Assembly: GCA_001804815.1 (NCBI GenBank) | Contig: MHBI01000099.1 | Span: forward strand, 124,001-188,000 | Length of the DNA stretch: 64,000 nt | Reading direction: 5' to 3' | Origin: Lentisphaerae bacterium GWF2_50_93 | Lineage (GTDB): Bacteria > Verrucomicrobiota > Lentisphaeria > Victivallales > GWF2-50-93 | Notes under the pieces: generated by a model | The model's input: the letters and a program-made list of their open reading frames with translations, nothing else | Told to the model about the DNA's origin: nothing | Database searches by the model: none | Translations under genes and position numbers: made by a program | Part shown: one piece after another, positions 8,254-16,748 of the stretch | Position numbering within the stretch: position 1 is the first letter of the stretch | How the letters are laid out: each line of letters starts with the position of its first letter

Positions 8254-10150
8254 GCGCCTTGAGAGCTCCTTCTTCCGGAATCCTTGTTCTATGGCGTTTT
8301 ATACCGTTTTGAAAACAAATTTATCAACAATTTTACAACAGTGGGTTTTGAGGCTGGCAGACATTTACGGCAGTGGCTATACCTGGAAGTTAATAATCCC
8401 CGCCTGCAATGCCTTGCTCGATCAGACAAGGCGTGGCGATTTCCGCCATTTCAAGGATAAGATGACAGTGGTGAAAAACCGTATGGCGGACAAGGCATAC
8501 GAAATTTACCTCGCTCTCTACCAGGGGCTAACAGGAATAGACGAGGAAAAGAACATTTATAAGAACTTCAGCCCCGATTTTTTTGACCTGATTGTAGTGG
8601 ATGAGTGCCACAGGGGCAGTGCCGCTGATGACAACGCCTGGAAGAATATCCTCAAATACTATAAGTCCGCTACGCAGATCGGCCTTACCGCCACTCCAAG
8701 GGAGACCAAGGAGATTTCAAATATCGAATACTTTGGCGATCCCATTTACACATATTCACTAAAACAGGGTATCAGCGACGGTTTTCTTGCCCCGTATCGG
8801 GTAATACGCGTAGGGTTTGACGTGGATCTCGAAGGCTGGCGTCCTGAAGCAGGCTTTACTGACAAGGATGGGAAAACTGTGGAAGACCGCATATACAACC
8901 GCAGCGATTATGATAAAAATCTTGTCATCGAGGAAAGACGAAAGAAGGTTGCCGCAAAGATAACAGAATTTCTCAAAGGCACTGATCGGTTTTCCAAAAC
9001 CATAGTTTTCTGCCGGGATATTGAACACGCCGAAGCTATGCGCCGTGAAATCTCCAATCAGAACGCAGATCTTGTAAAGGCGAACCATAAGTATGTAATG
9101 CGCATTACTGGTGATGACTCAGAAGGGAAAAAGGAACTGGATAACTTTATTGATCCGGAAATGCGCTATCCTGTTATCGCCACGACATCCAAGCTGATGA
9201 CGACGGGTGTTGACGCGCAGACATGCAAGCTTATCGTCCTCGACAGCAACATTCGCTCGATGACTGAATTCAAGCAGATTATCGGACGCGGCACCCGAAT
9301 TCTAGAGGAATATGGCAAGAGGTATTTTACCATCCTGGATTTCCGGAACGTAACTGATCTTTTCGCAGACACTGATTTTGATGGAGAGCCGGTCCGGATT
9401 AAAGAAGTTTCATCTGATGCAGACATTAGCTCAATCGAAAATGAGGAACTAGAAAATCCTGAAACTCTGCTTGATGAGGAATCTGGGGAGGAGGTTGCAG
9501 GATTTGGAGATAATATTGGGAATCAGTATCCACAGGCAGGAGATGTTCCCCCGACAATACCCCCTATGGTGAGGGAAAGCCGTGAAAAAATATATGTCAA
9601 TGGAGTTGATGTTTCGATTCTCAATGAACGCCAGATGTATTTCGACCAGGACGGCAGACCGATTACAATGAGCCTGAAGGATTACACGCGCCAGCGGCTT
9701 TTGGGAGAATATACCACTCTTGATGATTTCCTCCAGAAATGGCTGGATTCTGATCGTAAGGAGGCGATTGTCAGGGAGCTGGAGGAGCATGGAGTCCCAG
9801 TTGATGAGCTCCTAAAGGCAGTCAACAGGAACTGTGACCTTTTCGACATCATCTGCCATGTTGCGTATGACACGCCCCCGCTTACCCGCAAGGAACGGGC
9901 TGAAAACGTCAGGAAACGCAACTATTTCATGAAATATGGCGAAAAATCCAGAAAGGTATTGGAAGCCCTTGTGGAGAAGTATGCCGATCAGGGAATTGAG
10001 CACATTGAGGATATCGGTATTCTCAGGATTCAGCCATTTAGTGATTTTGGTACGCCCATGCAGATAATAGAGGAATTCGGGGGAAAGGCCGGTTATCTTG
10101 ATGCTGTCAGAGAACTCGAAGGAGAGATTTACAGCACGTTAACAGGTTGA
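8252..10150 (+). pseudogene. hsdR: Type I restriction enzyme R subunit (HsdR), 5'-truncated
   Basis: This is the C-terminal two-thirds of a type I restriction translocase. Recognisable homology starts near 8400 at the segment NALLDQTRRGDFRHFKDKM, which in full-length proteins follows the 'LADR' strand. The preceding codons do not resemble HsdR. Helicase motifs II (VVDECHRG), III (GLTATPRET) and VI (QIIGRGTRI) are intact, as is the C-terminal region. The N-terminal PD-(D/E)xK nuclease and the Walker A ATP-binding motif are absent, so the product should neither cut nor translocate DNA. The reading frame is otherwise unbroken for over 580 codons, which suggests recent truncation or a retained accessory role. 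It lies right after tRNA-Val. Confidence 0.8.
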
Positions 10151-10173
10151 TAATTAAAGATTTGTAGTTATTG

Positions 10174-10230
10174 GTAACGTAATACTTGCATTGTAACATG
10201 AGCTATGTTATAGTGCAAATAATACGTTAC
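10174..10230 (+). promoter_or_regulatory. 57-nt palindromic promoter/operator
   Basis: Two 26-nt arms (10174-10199 and 10205-10230) are inverted repeats matching at 22 of 26 positions around GAGCT. A sigma70-like promoter lies inside: TTGCAT at 10186-10191, 17-nt spacer, TATAGT at 10209-10214. It sits 20 nt before the regulator gene. A dimeric repressor bound here would block the promoter, as AbiEi-type antitoxins do to their own operons. Confidence 0.75.
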
Positions 10231-10250
10231 AATAATAAAGGGCACTTCTT

Positions 10251-11240
10251 ATGGATTTGCTTTCTGAATGTAGGGGTTATATAAACGAGGCAATAGGCAT
10301 TGCCCCTAAAATTGAGCCTTTTCATAAAGCTCAAGGGAATAAGCTGCCCTATTTTATAAGTGACAGCTATAACATTTATCACTTTTGCTTCCTGGAACGT
10401 AATTTTGTCCTACTTATCCCTAAAGATTTACTGGCGTATACCCCGGCTGAATTCTCCAATCATGTAGAAATTGTCCGGAAGGGACTTGCCATTGATGTAA
10501 TATTATTGCTGCCTGAATTGACCGGATATAATCGAAAGCGCCTGATAGGATACAAAGTGCCTTTCATAGTTCCTAGGAAGCAGATATATCTTCCGGATCT
10601 AATGATAGACCTTCGTGAACATTTCAAAAATGAGCGAGAAGAAAGAAAAGGATATTTATCTCCATCCGCCCAAGTGGTATTTCTGTATTGTATCCTACAT
10701 AAAAGAAATCCTCTTTTCCCTAGGGATTTGGTAGGTGGATTGACATATTCAAGAATGACTCTGAATCGGGCATTTGATGAACTTGTGTATTTTGAGCTTG
10801 CTGGGAAAGCGTTTCCAGGACGGGATAAATTGCTGCAATTTTCAGGAGATTGGAAAGAGCTTTGGCAAAAGGCATTACCTTTTTTGCGGTCTCCTGTTAA
10901 GAAGAGAGTCTTTGTCGTAGGGAATATTTTGAATAAAGACAAATTCCTCTTGTCTGGGTTGAGTGCTTTGTCTCAACAGTCAATGATTTCTGATGAGAAA
11001 GTTATGACTTATGCTCTAGAAAAAAATAGTTTTGAGGAATTATGCGGGGACTATCGGCTCGAAGTGATTCCGGCTGCCGAAGGGGCTGTGGCAAAAATTG
11101 AAATATGGAATTATTCGCCTAATCTCCTTTCCAAAAGCAAGAATGTGGATCCCTTTTCTCTATATCTGTCCTTAAAAGACAACCAAGACGAGCGAATCCA
11201 TGGCGAGCTTGAAGCAATGATGGAGGGGATAGCATGGTAA
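10251..11240 (+). CDS. Putative AbiEi-like transcriptional regulator/antitoxin
   Basis: This 329-aa protein has no clear family signature that I can recall. A winged-helix-like segment is visible at about residues 138-185 (SAQVVFLYCILHKRN, then 'YSRMTLNRAFDELVYFELA'), with alpha/beta regions on either side. It overlaps by 7 nt with a nucleotidyltransferase gene and is preceded by a large palindromic promoter. This is the operon layout of type IV AbiEi/AbiEii toxin-antitoxin pairs, in which the first protein binds inverted repeats and represses the operon. The family assignment therefore rests mainly on context. Base composition is visibly more AT-rich than the flanking core genes, consistent with transfer. 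The start is ATG 10251 with a modest AAGGG upstream. Confidence 0.5.
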   Translation: MDLLSECRGYINEAIGIAPKIEPFHKAQGNKLPYFISDSYNIYHFCFLERNFVLLIPKDLLAYTPAEFSNHVEIVRKGLAIDVILLLPELTGYNRKRLIGYKVPFIVPRKQIYLPDLMIDLREHFKNEREERKGYLSPSAQVVFLYCILHKRNPLFPRDLVGGLTYSRMTLNRAFDELVYFELAGKAFPGRDKLLQFSGDWKELWQKALPFLRSPVKKRVFVVGNILNKDKFLLSGLSALSQQSMISDEKVMTYALEKNSFEELCGDYRLEVIPAAEGAVAKIEIWNYSPNLLSKSKNVDPFSLYLSLKDNQDERIHGELEAMMEGIAW

Positions 11241-12004
11241 GAGGGTTGGAGCTGTTTATTTCTCACTTCAAAGGCATGGAAGATAATTATGTGCTTATCG
11301 GAGGATGCGCCTGTGATTTATGGATGACTAAGAATAGTCTTTCATTCCGCCCTACCGAAGATATTGACATGGTGATAATTGTCGATGCTCTTCATCCTGA
11401 TTTTATCAGAGCTTTCTGGGATTTCATCCACAAGGGGGATTATCAGAGCCTGAAGCAATCAAGAAAAAAGCCGAAATTCTATCGCTTTGATGCTCCGAAG
11501 GACCCAAAATATCCGGAGATGATTGAGCTTCTTACCCGGAATATTCTTGAGCTGCCGAAAGGCATCCACTTGACTCCGATACCTGTAGATGATGATATCT
11601 CCAGCCTGTCTGCAATTTTGCTTGAAGAAGACTATTATACCCTTGTATGCAATTCCAAAATATTGATCAATGAAGCTCCTACGCTGCCACCCCAATGCCT
11701 TATCCCACTCAAGGCCAGGGCCCATCTTGACTTGAAAAAACGCAAGGCTGATGGAGATACAACGGTCAGAAGTGATGACATCAGGAAGCACCGTAATGAC
11801 GTATTCCGTCTTTTAACTACTTTGACACCTGAAGACAAATATCCGCTTTCACATAAAATAGCAGCTGACTTGAAGGAATTTCTCGGAACTCTACCTCCAG
11901 GAAGTGAAGACTGGACGGCAATCCGCAGTTCATTAAATATTAGAAATTTACCTGCCCCTGACATACTAATCCAGCGTATTAAAGATGTTTTCACTCTTAA
12001 CTAG
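11234..12004 (+). CDS. Nucleotidyltransferase, AbiEii-like (putative toxin)
   Basis: This 256-aa protein has the polymerase-beta-type nucleotidyltransferase signature: IGGCACDLWM at residues 22-31 followed by RPTEDIDMVII, with candidate metal ligands Asp43 and Asp45. AbiEii/MNT-type proteins with this core transfer nucleotides to RNA or to partner proteins and act as toxins or in abortive infection. The start ATG overlaps the upstream regulator's stop (ATGGTAA) and has a strong GGAGGGG site at 11223-11229, so the pair should be co-translated. It lies between the hsdR remnant and hsdM, an unusual place for such a pair. It could also be a different minimal nucleotidyltransferase; toxicity is not shown by the sequence. 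Confidence 0.65.
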   Translation: MVRGLELFISHFKGMEDNYVLIGGCACDLWMTKNSLSFRPTEDIDMVIIVDALHPDFIRAFWDFIHKGDYQSLKQSRKKPKFYRFDAPKDPKYPEMIELLTRNILELPKGIHLTPIPVDDDISSLSAILLEEDYYTLVCNSKILINEAPTLPPQCLIPLKARAHLDLKKRKADGDTTVRSDDIRKHRNDVFRLLTTLTPEDKYPLSHKIAADLKEFLGTLPPGSEDWTAIRSSLNIRNLPAPDILIQRIKDVFTLN

Positions 12005-12026
12005 CTAACTAGAATGGTGTAACAAT

Positions 12027-13424
12027 ATGACAGTCAACATATCCGGACTCATGAAGTCCATACGCAATATTATGCGCGAGGATACCGGTATAAATGGCGA
12101 TGCTCAGCGCATCGAACAACTCGGCTGGATGATCTTCCTGAAAGTCTTTTCCGATAAGGAACGTGAGATGAAGCTGATGGGAGAGAACTACAGGTCTCCC
12201 CTCCAGAAGGAATTCCACTGGAGTCAGTGGGCTGGCAATGACGAGGGAATGACAGGAGATGAACTTCTGTCTTTCGTTGACAACAAGCTTTTTCCTGGAA
12301 TACGCGGACTTGATCTGAGTTCCGGCAACAAGCGTGCCCTTATCCTTCGTGAGGTTTTCGAAGGCAACCACAACTACATGAAGTCCGGTATCTGCCTCCG
12401 CAAGGTGCTGAACAAGCTTAATGAAATTGATTTCAACCTTTCCGACGACCGACACTTCTTCGGGGAAATTTACGAGGGTATGCTCAAGGAGCTCCAGAGT
12501 GCAGGTAAAAGTGGAGAATTCTATACGCCTCGCGCCGTCACCCAGTTTATGACCGATATCATCAATCCTATACTCGGTGAGAAGATCCTTGATCCGGCCT
12601 GCGGTACCGGTGGCTTTCTCACCTGTACAATCGAACATCTGAAGAAACAGGCAAAAACACCGTCCGATAGAGAAACAATCCAGCAGAACGTAATGGGCTG
12701 GGAATACAAACCGCTTCCGTTCCTGCTTGCGACAACCAATCTGATTCTTCACGACATCGAGGTCCCCAATCTCCGTTATGAGGACTCCCTTGGCCGTCCA
12801 TTGCGTGAATATACTGGAAAGGATCGCGTGGATGTTATCCTCGCAAATCCTCCCTTCGGCGGAGTCGTAGCCAACAACAATGAAAATAATTTTCCGATGA
12901 ACTTCAGGACAAAGGAATCAGCCGACCTTTTCCTGATCATGATGATTCATCTGCTCAAGGATGGCGGACGCGCTGCAATCGTTCTTCCAGACGGCTCCCT
13001 CACCGGCGAAGGAGTAAAACAACGAATCCGCGAACAATGGCTGACTGAATGCAACCTTCACACGATTATCCGGCTTCCTAACTCGGTTTTTGCTCCCTAT
13101 GCGACAGTCGCAACAAATCTGCTTTTCTTTGATAAAGGGACTCCTACAAAGGAAATCTGCTACTATGAACACCGCCTTCCCGAAGGACAGAAGTCCTACA
13201 GCAAGACTAAGACCATCCAGATCGAGGAATTCGACCCGATCAAAAAATGGTTCAAGAACAGGAAGGCGAACGGAGTCTGCTGGAAGATTTCTATTGACAC
13301 AATAAAGGAGCGCGGCTGGGATCTCGACATCAAGAACCCGAACCGCGAAGAGGAAGAGAGCTCACATTCCACCGTTGAGCTCCTTGAAATGCTACATAAA
13401 TCCTTCAGACAAATAGTCAAATAG
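12027..13424 (+). CDS. hsdM: Type I DNA methyltransferase subunit M
   Basis: This 465-aa N6-adenine methyltransferase subunit has the N-terminal helical HsdM domain (about 1-130), the SAM motif I LDPACGTGGF at about residues 189-198 and the catalytic motif NPPFGG near residue 274. Its length and C-terminus ('SHSTVELLEMLHKSF') fit a nearly full-length family member. It would methylate DNA only with an HsdS specificity subunit, and none lies downstream: the gene is followed by a tandem repeat and gene-free sequence. The last codons and the stop are inside the first copy of a 49-bp duplication. A start with a good ribosome site is not evident, but ATG 12027 aligns with the expected HsdM N-terminus. 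Confidence 0.88.
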   Translation: MTVNISGLMKSIRNIMREDTGINGDAQRIEQLGWMIFLKVFSDKEREMKLMGENYRSPLQKEFHWSQWAGNDEGMTGDELLSFVDNKLFPGIRGLDLSSGNKRALILREVFEGNHNYMKSGICLRKVLNKLNEIDFNLSDDRHFFGEIYEGMLKELQSAGKSGEFYTPRAVTQFMTDIINPILGEKILDPACGTGGFLTCTIEHLKKQAKTPSDRETIQQNVMGWEYKPLPFLLATTNLILHDIEVPNLRYEDSLGRPLREYTGKDRVDVILANPPFGGVVANNNENNFPMNFRTKESADLFLIMMIHLLKDGGRAAIVLPDGSLTGEGVKQRIREQWLTECNLHTIIRLPNSVFAPYATVATNLLFFDKGTPTKEICYYEHRLPEGQKSYSKTKTIQIEEFDPIKKWFKNRKANGVCWKISIDTIKERGWDLDIKNPNREEEESSHSTVELLEMLHKSFRQIVK

Positions 13425-13510
13425 GGGACGTTCCCAGTTAATTGATTTATGATTAATGGATATAGTCAAATAGGGGACGTTCCCAGTTAATTGATTTATG
13501 ATTAATGGAT
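13413..13510. repeat. Tandem duplication, 2 x 49 bp
   Basis: Two copies (13413-13461 and 13462-13510) are identical by eye over 49 bp. The first contains the last codons and stop of hsdM. The unit includes GGGGACGTTCCC and the AT-rich segment TTAATTGATTTATGATTAAT. Confidence 0.85.
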
Positions 13511-13931
13511 TACGAATAATAAAACGTATTATCAGGCATTTAATTACGAATTTTATACCTATATTTGGCGAATAAGGAAATAGTTCTTCGAGGGCAGTTG
13601 GCGGCGTGCCGGTGCCATTCTAACTGGCGTCCCACCGGCAATTGTCTTTCCAGTAGCACAGGTCTAGTCGCCGAAGGCGGATAGAGGCCCAAGTCGATCA
13701 AGAGCCGACCTGGAGATCGGCGTTCCTTTTCAATTAAGAACGCGCAAACATGCGCTACTACGAACAGAAATTCAAAGTCCATAGCAGGAAGTGTGACCCC
13801 ACGTGTACTCGAGGACTGCCAGCATCACGGCAGAAGTTATTGACCAGACAAATGAACTTCAAGCTTTTGACTAGGCTGCTCTGCCATCTTTATTTCCTGG
13901 GAGCGCCTGCAACAACCGGCGGCTAAGTTAT
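13511..13931. other. Gene-free region with short inverted repeats
   Basis: I see no convincing coding sequence in these 421 bases and no trace of hsdS. An 8-bp inverted repeat, TGCCGGTG (13607-13614) with CACCGGCA (13633-13640), and a copy of the dispersed repeat at 13732-13765 are the recognisable features. The region probably consists of decayed island sequence. Confidence 0.5.
13732..13765. repeat. Dispersed repeat copy B
   Basis: AATTAAGA (13732-13739) is followed by a 5-bp hairpin, GCGCA (13742-13746) and TGCGC (13751-13755), then TACTACGA. It is related to the copies at 386 and 31137. Confidence 0.55.
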
Positions 13932-14420
13932 CTATCTCAAGACAAGGTTTAGGAGTTTTGGATGCAGTTTCCTGCTTGCGCCAAGGATGGGGAATTCTTT
14001 TTTCATGATATTTGCATCAAGGGAAAAATCTATCTTTGAGCCGTTCATGTCGGTTATCATTCCTCCGGCTTCCTCGAACATGAGGAGCGAGGGGGCGATG
14101 TCCCATATCTTGGTTGAGCTGTTGATGCATCCTCCGAACCTTCCGTCGATGGTGAATCCCAGGTCAACCAGGCTGTTGGTTATGCGTAGGTTCCTCACAT
14201 TTTCAAGCAGCCTGCGCAACAGCTAGAATTAATTTGCTGTTTTGGATTCTTCCTTTGAATAGTCCATGCCGCATGAGCAGAGGATGTTTTTCAAATCAGG
14301 TTCTTCGGTCACGATATTGCTTATGTTGCCGTCCTTCTCATTGGTTTTGGAGTTTTCGCCGAGGCGGCTCATCAGAATTCTGCCTGCGCTCCTGGCGCAT
14401 TCAATCACTGTCTTTTTCAA
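13932..14420 (-). pseudogene. Inositol monophosphatase family pseudogene
   Basis: This is a minus-strand gene broken by an internal deletion. The N-terminal piece (14420 down to 14229) starts at TTG with an AGGAGGT ribosome site and reads ARSAGRILMSRLGE, then IVTEEPDL, the start of an inositol-monophosphatase fold. It ends at a stop just where the C-terminal piece (14219 down to 13932) begins, reading 'SLVDLGFTIDGRFGG' and WDIAPSLLMFEEAGG, the family's second signature. About 100 central residues, including the Mg-binding DPIDGT motif, are missing, so it cannot be active. It follows the AraC regulator by 20 nt and was probably in one operon with it. Confidence 0.8.
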
Positions 14421-14440
14421 ATTTCACCTCCTGGGTTGAA

Positions 14441-15322
14441 TCATACGCCGTTGTGCGGCATGAACTGCCTCGGGGAACGCTTGTAGAATTTCTTGAAGGC
14501 ATGGCAGAAGTGGGCGGAATCGAAGAAGCCCCATTTTACGGCGACTTCCTCGATGGTCCTGTTGCCTGCCATGAGGTCCTTGGCGGCATTTGCAATTCTG
14601 ACCTTGTTCGTGAACTGGCCGTAGCTGACCCCCATGCTGCGCCTGAACAGTTCGGAAAAACGGCTTGGGCTCAGCGAGCACGCCTTTGATGCATCTCCCA
14701 GGTTCGGCGGGCGTGATTCGGCGCCCTGCACCATGTTCACCGCCGGTTTGATCCTCCAGAAACCGCTGCGCATTTTCAATGAGCCGTCAAGGTCTCCCCT
14801 TTTATTTATGGATGATATTGCCTTGAGTATGAGCTGATGGATTGACAGCCATGCTTCAGGCTGCCAGTTCAATGGCTTGCGGCAGCAGAGATGGAAAAGT
14901 TTTTTTGCATCGCGCAAGGAGTTCATGCGTTCTTCTTCGTTGCCGGGGCAGAACCGTTTTTTCGGAGGAACCGTGAATGGTGCGAGCCAGTCGCAGTCCG
15001 AGAAGTGTCCGCAGTCCCCCAGATTGTCTATGTCTATGTTTATCGCGAGGACGAAGTTGCGGCGTTTCAAGAGGCGGTACGCATGCGGTTCCCAGCACAT
15101 GGTCCACCACATCTCGCCGGGATTGAATTTTCTGGAGAAGTCATCCATTACGATTTCGGCGGCACCGTGGAGAACTATGCCTATCTGCAGGGTGTAATGC
15201 ATGTCCCCGCGGAATTCCTTCTCGGGCTTGCTGCTGTATTCCCAGGCTATGTCGAAGGGCTTTAACGCGGATATCCTGGGGTGCTGCTGCTTTTCAATCT
15301 TGATGGATGACAGTTTGGGCAT
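14441..15322 (-). CDS. AraC-family transcriptional regulator
   Basis: This 293-aa regulator has an N-terminal cupin-like sugar-sensing domain (about 25-110, with 'GDMHYTLQIGIVLHG' and FNPGEMWWTMC) and a C-terminal double helix-turn-helix domain (about 205-290) ending in the AraC signature WGFFDSAHFCHAFKKFYK followed by SPRQF. It is divergent from the DegT-type aminotransferase gene. A 7-nt direct repeat with 20-bp period lies between them. It probably activates the aminotransferase operon in response to a sugar or cyclitol; the ligand is unknown. The ribosome site before ATG 15322 is weak (GGAAGGA at a long distance). Confidence 0.88.
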   Translation of the reverse strand: MPKLSSIKIEKQQHPRISALKPFDIAWEYSSKPEKEFRGDMHYTLQIGIVLHGAAEIVMDDFSRKFNPGEMWWTMCWEPHAYRLLKRRNFVLAINIDIDNLGDCGHFSDCDWLAPFTVPPKKRFCPGNEEERMNSLRDAKKLFHLCCRKPLNWQPEAWLSIHQLILKAISSINKRGDLDGSLKMRSGFWRIKPAVNMVQGAESRPPNLGDASKACSLSPSRFSELFRRSMGVSYGQFTNKVRIANAAKDLMAGNRTIEEVAVKWGFFDSAHFCHAFKKFYKRSPRQFMPHNGV

Positions 15323-15369
15323 TTCAGTAAGATTTTACAATCCTTCCGTTGTTTTTAACAATGAATTCA

Positions 15370-15396
15370 TATTGTATGTGGATTTTCCCTATTGTA
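15370..15396. promoter_or_regulatory. Direct repeat, possible AraC-type operator
   Basis: TATTGTA occurs at 15370-15376 and again at 15390-15396, a 20-bp period that puts both on one DNA face, in the divergent region between an AraC gene and its probable target. The motif is short, so chance occurrence is possible. Confidence 0.35.
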
Positions 15397-15461
15397 ATAT
15401 AAATGCATGCAGATTGCAACATATAAGTTTTGAACAATTGATAATATGGGAGAAAATGCTT

Positions 15462-16721
15462 ATGACAAAGCTGGCGATTGATGGAGGCAAGAAGGTTTTC
15501 AACGGCAAATTTCCGGCCTGGCCTTCGTTCGAGGAGAGCACGATCCAGAAAGCCGCGGACGTCCTCAGGAGCGGCAAGGTGAACTACTGGACGGGCCCTA
15601 TCGGACAGCAGTTCGAGAAGGCATGGGCGAAATGGAACGGATCGGCGCATGCCATCAGCGTCGCCAACGGTACCGCCGCGCTCCACACGGCAATTGCATC
15701 GCTCGGAATCGGCCCCGGCGACGAAGTCATCTGTCCCAGCTATTCTTTCATCGCCTCGTCCTTCGCCATCCTGCAGGCAGGCGCGCTGCCGGTCTTCGCC
15801 GATGTTGGAGACGACCACGTCTTGTCCGCAAAGGAGATCGAGTCGAAGATCACTGAGCACACAAGGGGCATACTTGTCGTGCACCTCTACGGAGTTGTCG
15901 CGGACATGGATCCGATAATGGAGATCGCCAGGAAGCACAATCTCAAGGTCATCGAGGACTGCGCCCAGTGCTTCGGCGGAATCTACAAGGGCAGGAAATC
16001 AGGCACCATCGGCGACGTCGGATGCTACAGTTTCTGCCAGAGCAAGCATTTCACGACCGGCGGCGAAGGCGGCATGGTCGTCACCAACGACGAGGATCTC
16101 GCATGGGAATGCCGTTCGTTCCGCGACCACGGATACGATGTGAAGGAGCGCCTGAACCTGCTGGAGATGGAAGGCAAGCTCATGTACATACACCGCAGGG
16201 TCGGATTCAATTTCCGCATGACGGAGATGCAGTCGCAGATAGGGCTCTGCGAACTCGCACGCCTCGACTCCTGGAACCTGGCGAACAGGATCCGCAACGG
16301 AAAGATGCTCATAGCAGGGCTGAAGAAGCATCCGCTGGTGCTGCATGCGCCGGTTGACAGCAAGGACCGGCAGAACGCCTTCTGGTGGGCTCCGTTCGTG
16401 CTCGACTCAGACAAGCTCAAGTGCGACATCAAGAAGTTCATCAAGGCGGTAGAGGCCGAAGGCGTGCCAGTCTACAGCGTGCTATGGCCTGAGATGTACA
16501 AGGAGCGTGCGTATGTCGACAGAGTCGGCTTCGGCACGGCCAACTACCCATTCTACGATCCGAAGGCGCGCAACATCGACTACAGCAAGTTCAACTGCAA
16601 GAAGGCCAACTGGCTCACAGACCGCACGATGTCGTTCTTCACGCATCCTGTATACACCGAAGAGCACATGAAGGCGTACATAGAGGCGTTTGAAAAAGTC
16701 GCCGCGGCGTATATGAAATAA
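15462..16721 (+). CDS. DegT/DnrJ/EryC1/StrS-family aminotransferase
   Basis: This 419-aa PLP-dependent sugar or cyclitol aminotransferase starts at ATG 15462, supported by GGGAG at 15448-15452 and by the typical family N-terminus TKLAIDGGKKVF; a longer reading frame upstream is not real. Landmarks are VANGTAALHTAI (cofactor phosphate region), EVICPSYSF, VIEDCAQCFGG with the PLP-pyridine Asp, and SFCQSKHFTTGGEGG with the Schiff-base Lys. Enzymes of this family transaminate keto-sugars or scyllo-inosose using glutamate or glutamine. The neighbouring dehydrogenase could supply the keto substrate, and the phosphatase pseudogene across the promoter hints at an inositol-type compound. The exact substrate is inference. 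Confidence 0.9.
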   Translation: MTKLAIDGGKKVFNGKFPAWPSFEESTIQKAADVLRSGKVNYWTGPIGQQFEKAWAKWNGSAHAISVANGTAALHTAIASLGIGPGDEVICPSYSFIASSFAILQAGALPVFADVGDDHVLSAKEIESKITEHTRGILVVHLYGVVADMDPIMEIARKHNLKVIEDCAQCFGGIYKGRKSGTIGDVGCYSFCQSKHFTTGGEGGMVVTNDEDLAWECRSFRDHGYDVKERLNLLEMEGKLMYIHRRVGFNFRMTEMQSQIGLCELARLDSWNLANRIRNGKMLIAGLKKHPLVLHAPVDSKDRQNAFWWAPFVLDSDKLKCDIKKFIKAVEAEGVPVYSVLWPEMYKERAYVDRVGFGTANYPFYDPKARNIDYSKFNCKKANWLTDRTMSFFTHPVYTEEHMKAYIEAFEKVAAAYMK

Positions 16722-16748
16722 TCCCCTGGCAAACAGAATTGGATAAAA

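Noticed and set aside
8252..8394. N-terminal part of the reading frame that contains the hsdR fragment
   Set aside because: Residues before the NALLDQT segment have no similarity to HsdR and none of the expected nuclease or Walker A motifs; treated as non-homologous junction sequence.
13413..13510. Possible CRISPR array
   Set aside because: Only two directly abutting copies with no spacers; it is a tandem duplication. No CRISPR array or cas gene was seen anywhere.
8150..13931. Mobile island with attachment sites
   Set aside because: No integrase and no repeat of the tRNA 3' end were found, so integration at the tRNA remains only a positional hint.
15201..15461. N-terminal extension of the DegT aminotransferase
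   Set aside because: It runs antisense through the AraC gene start and the divergent promoter; ATG 15462 has a proper ribosome site and the family N-terminus.
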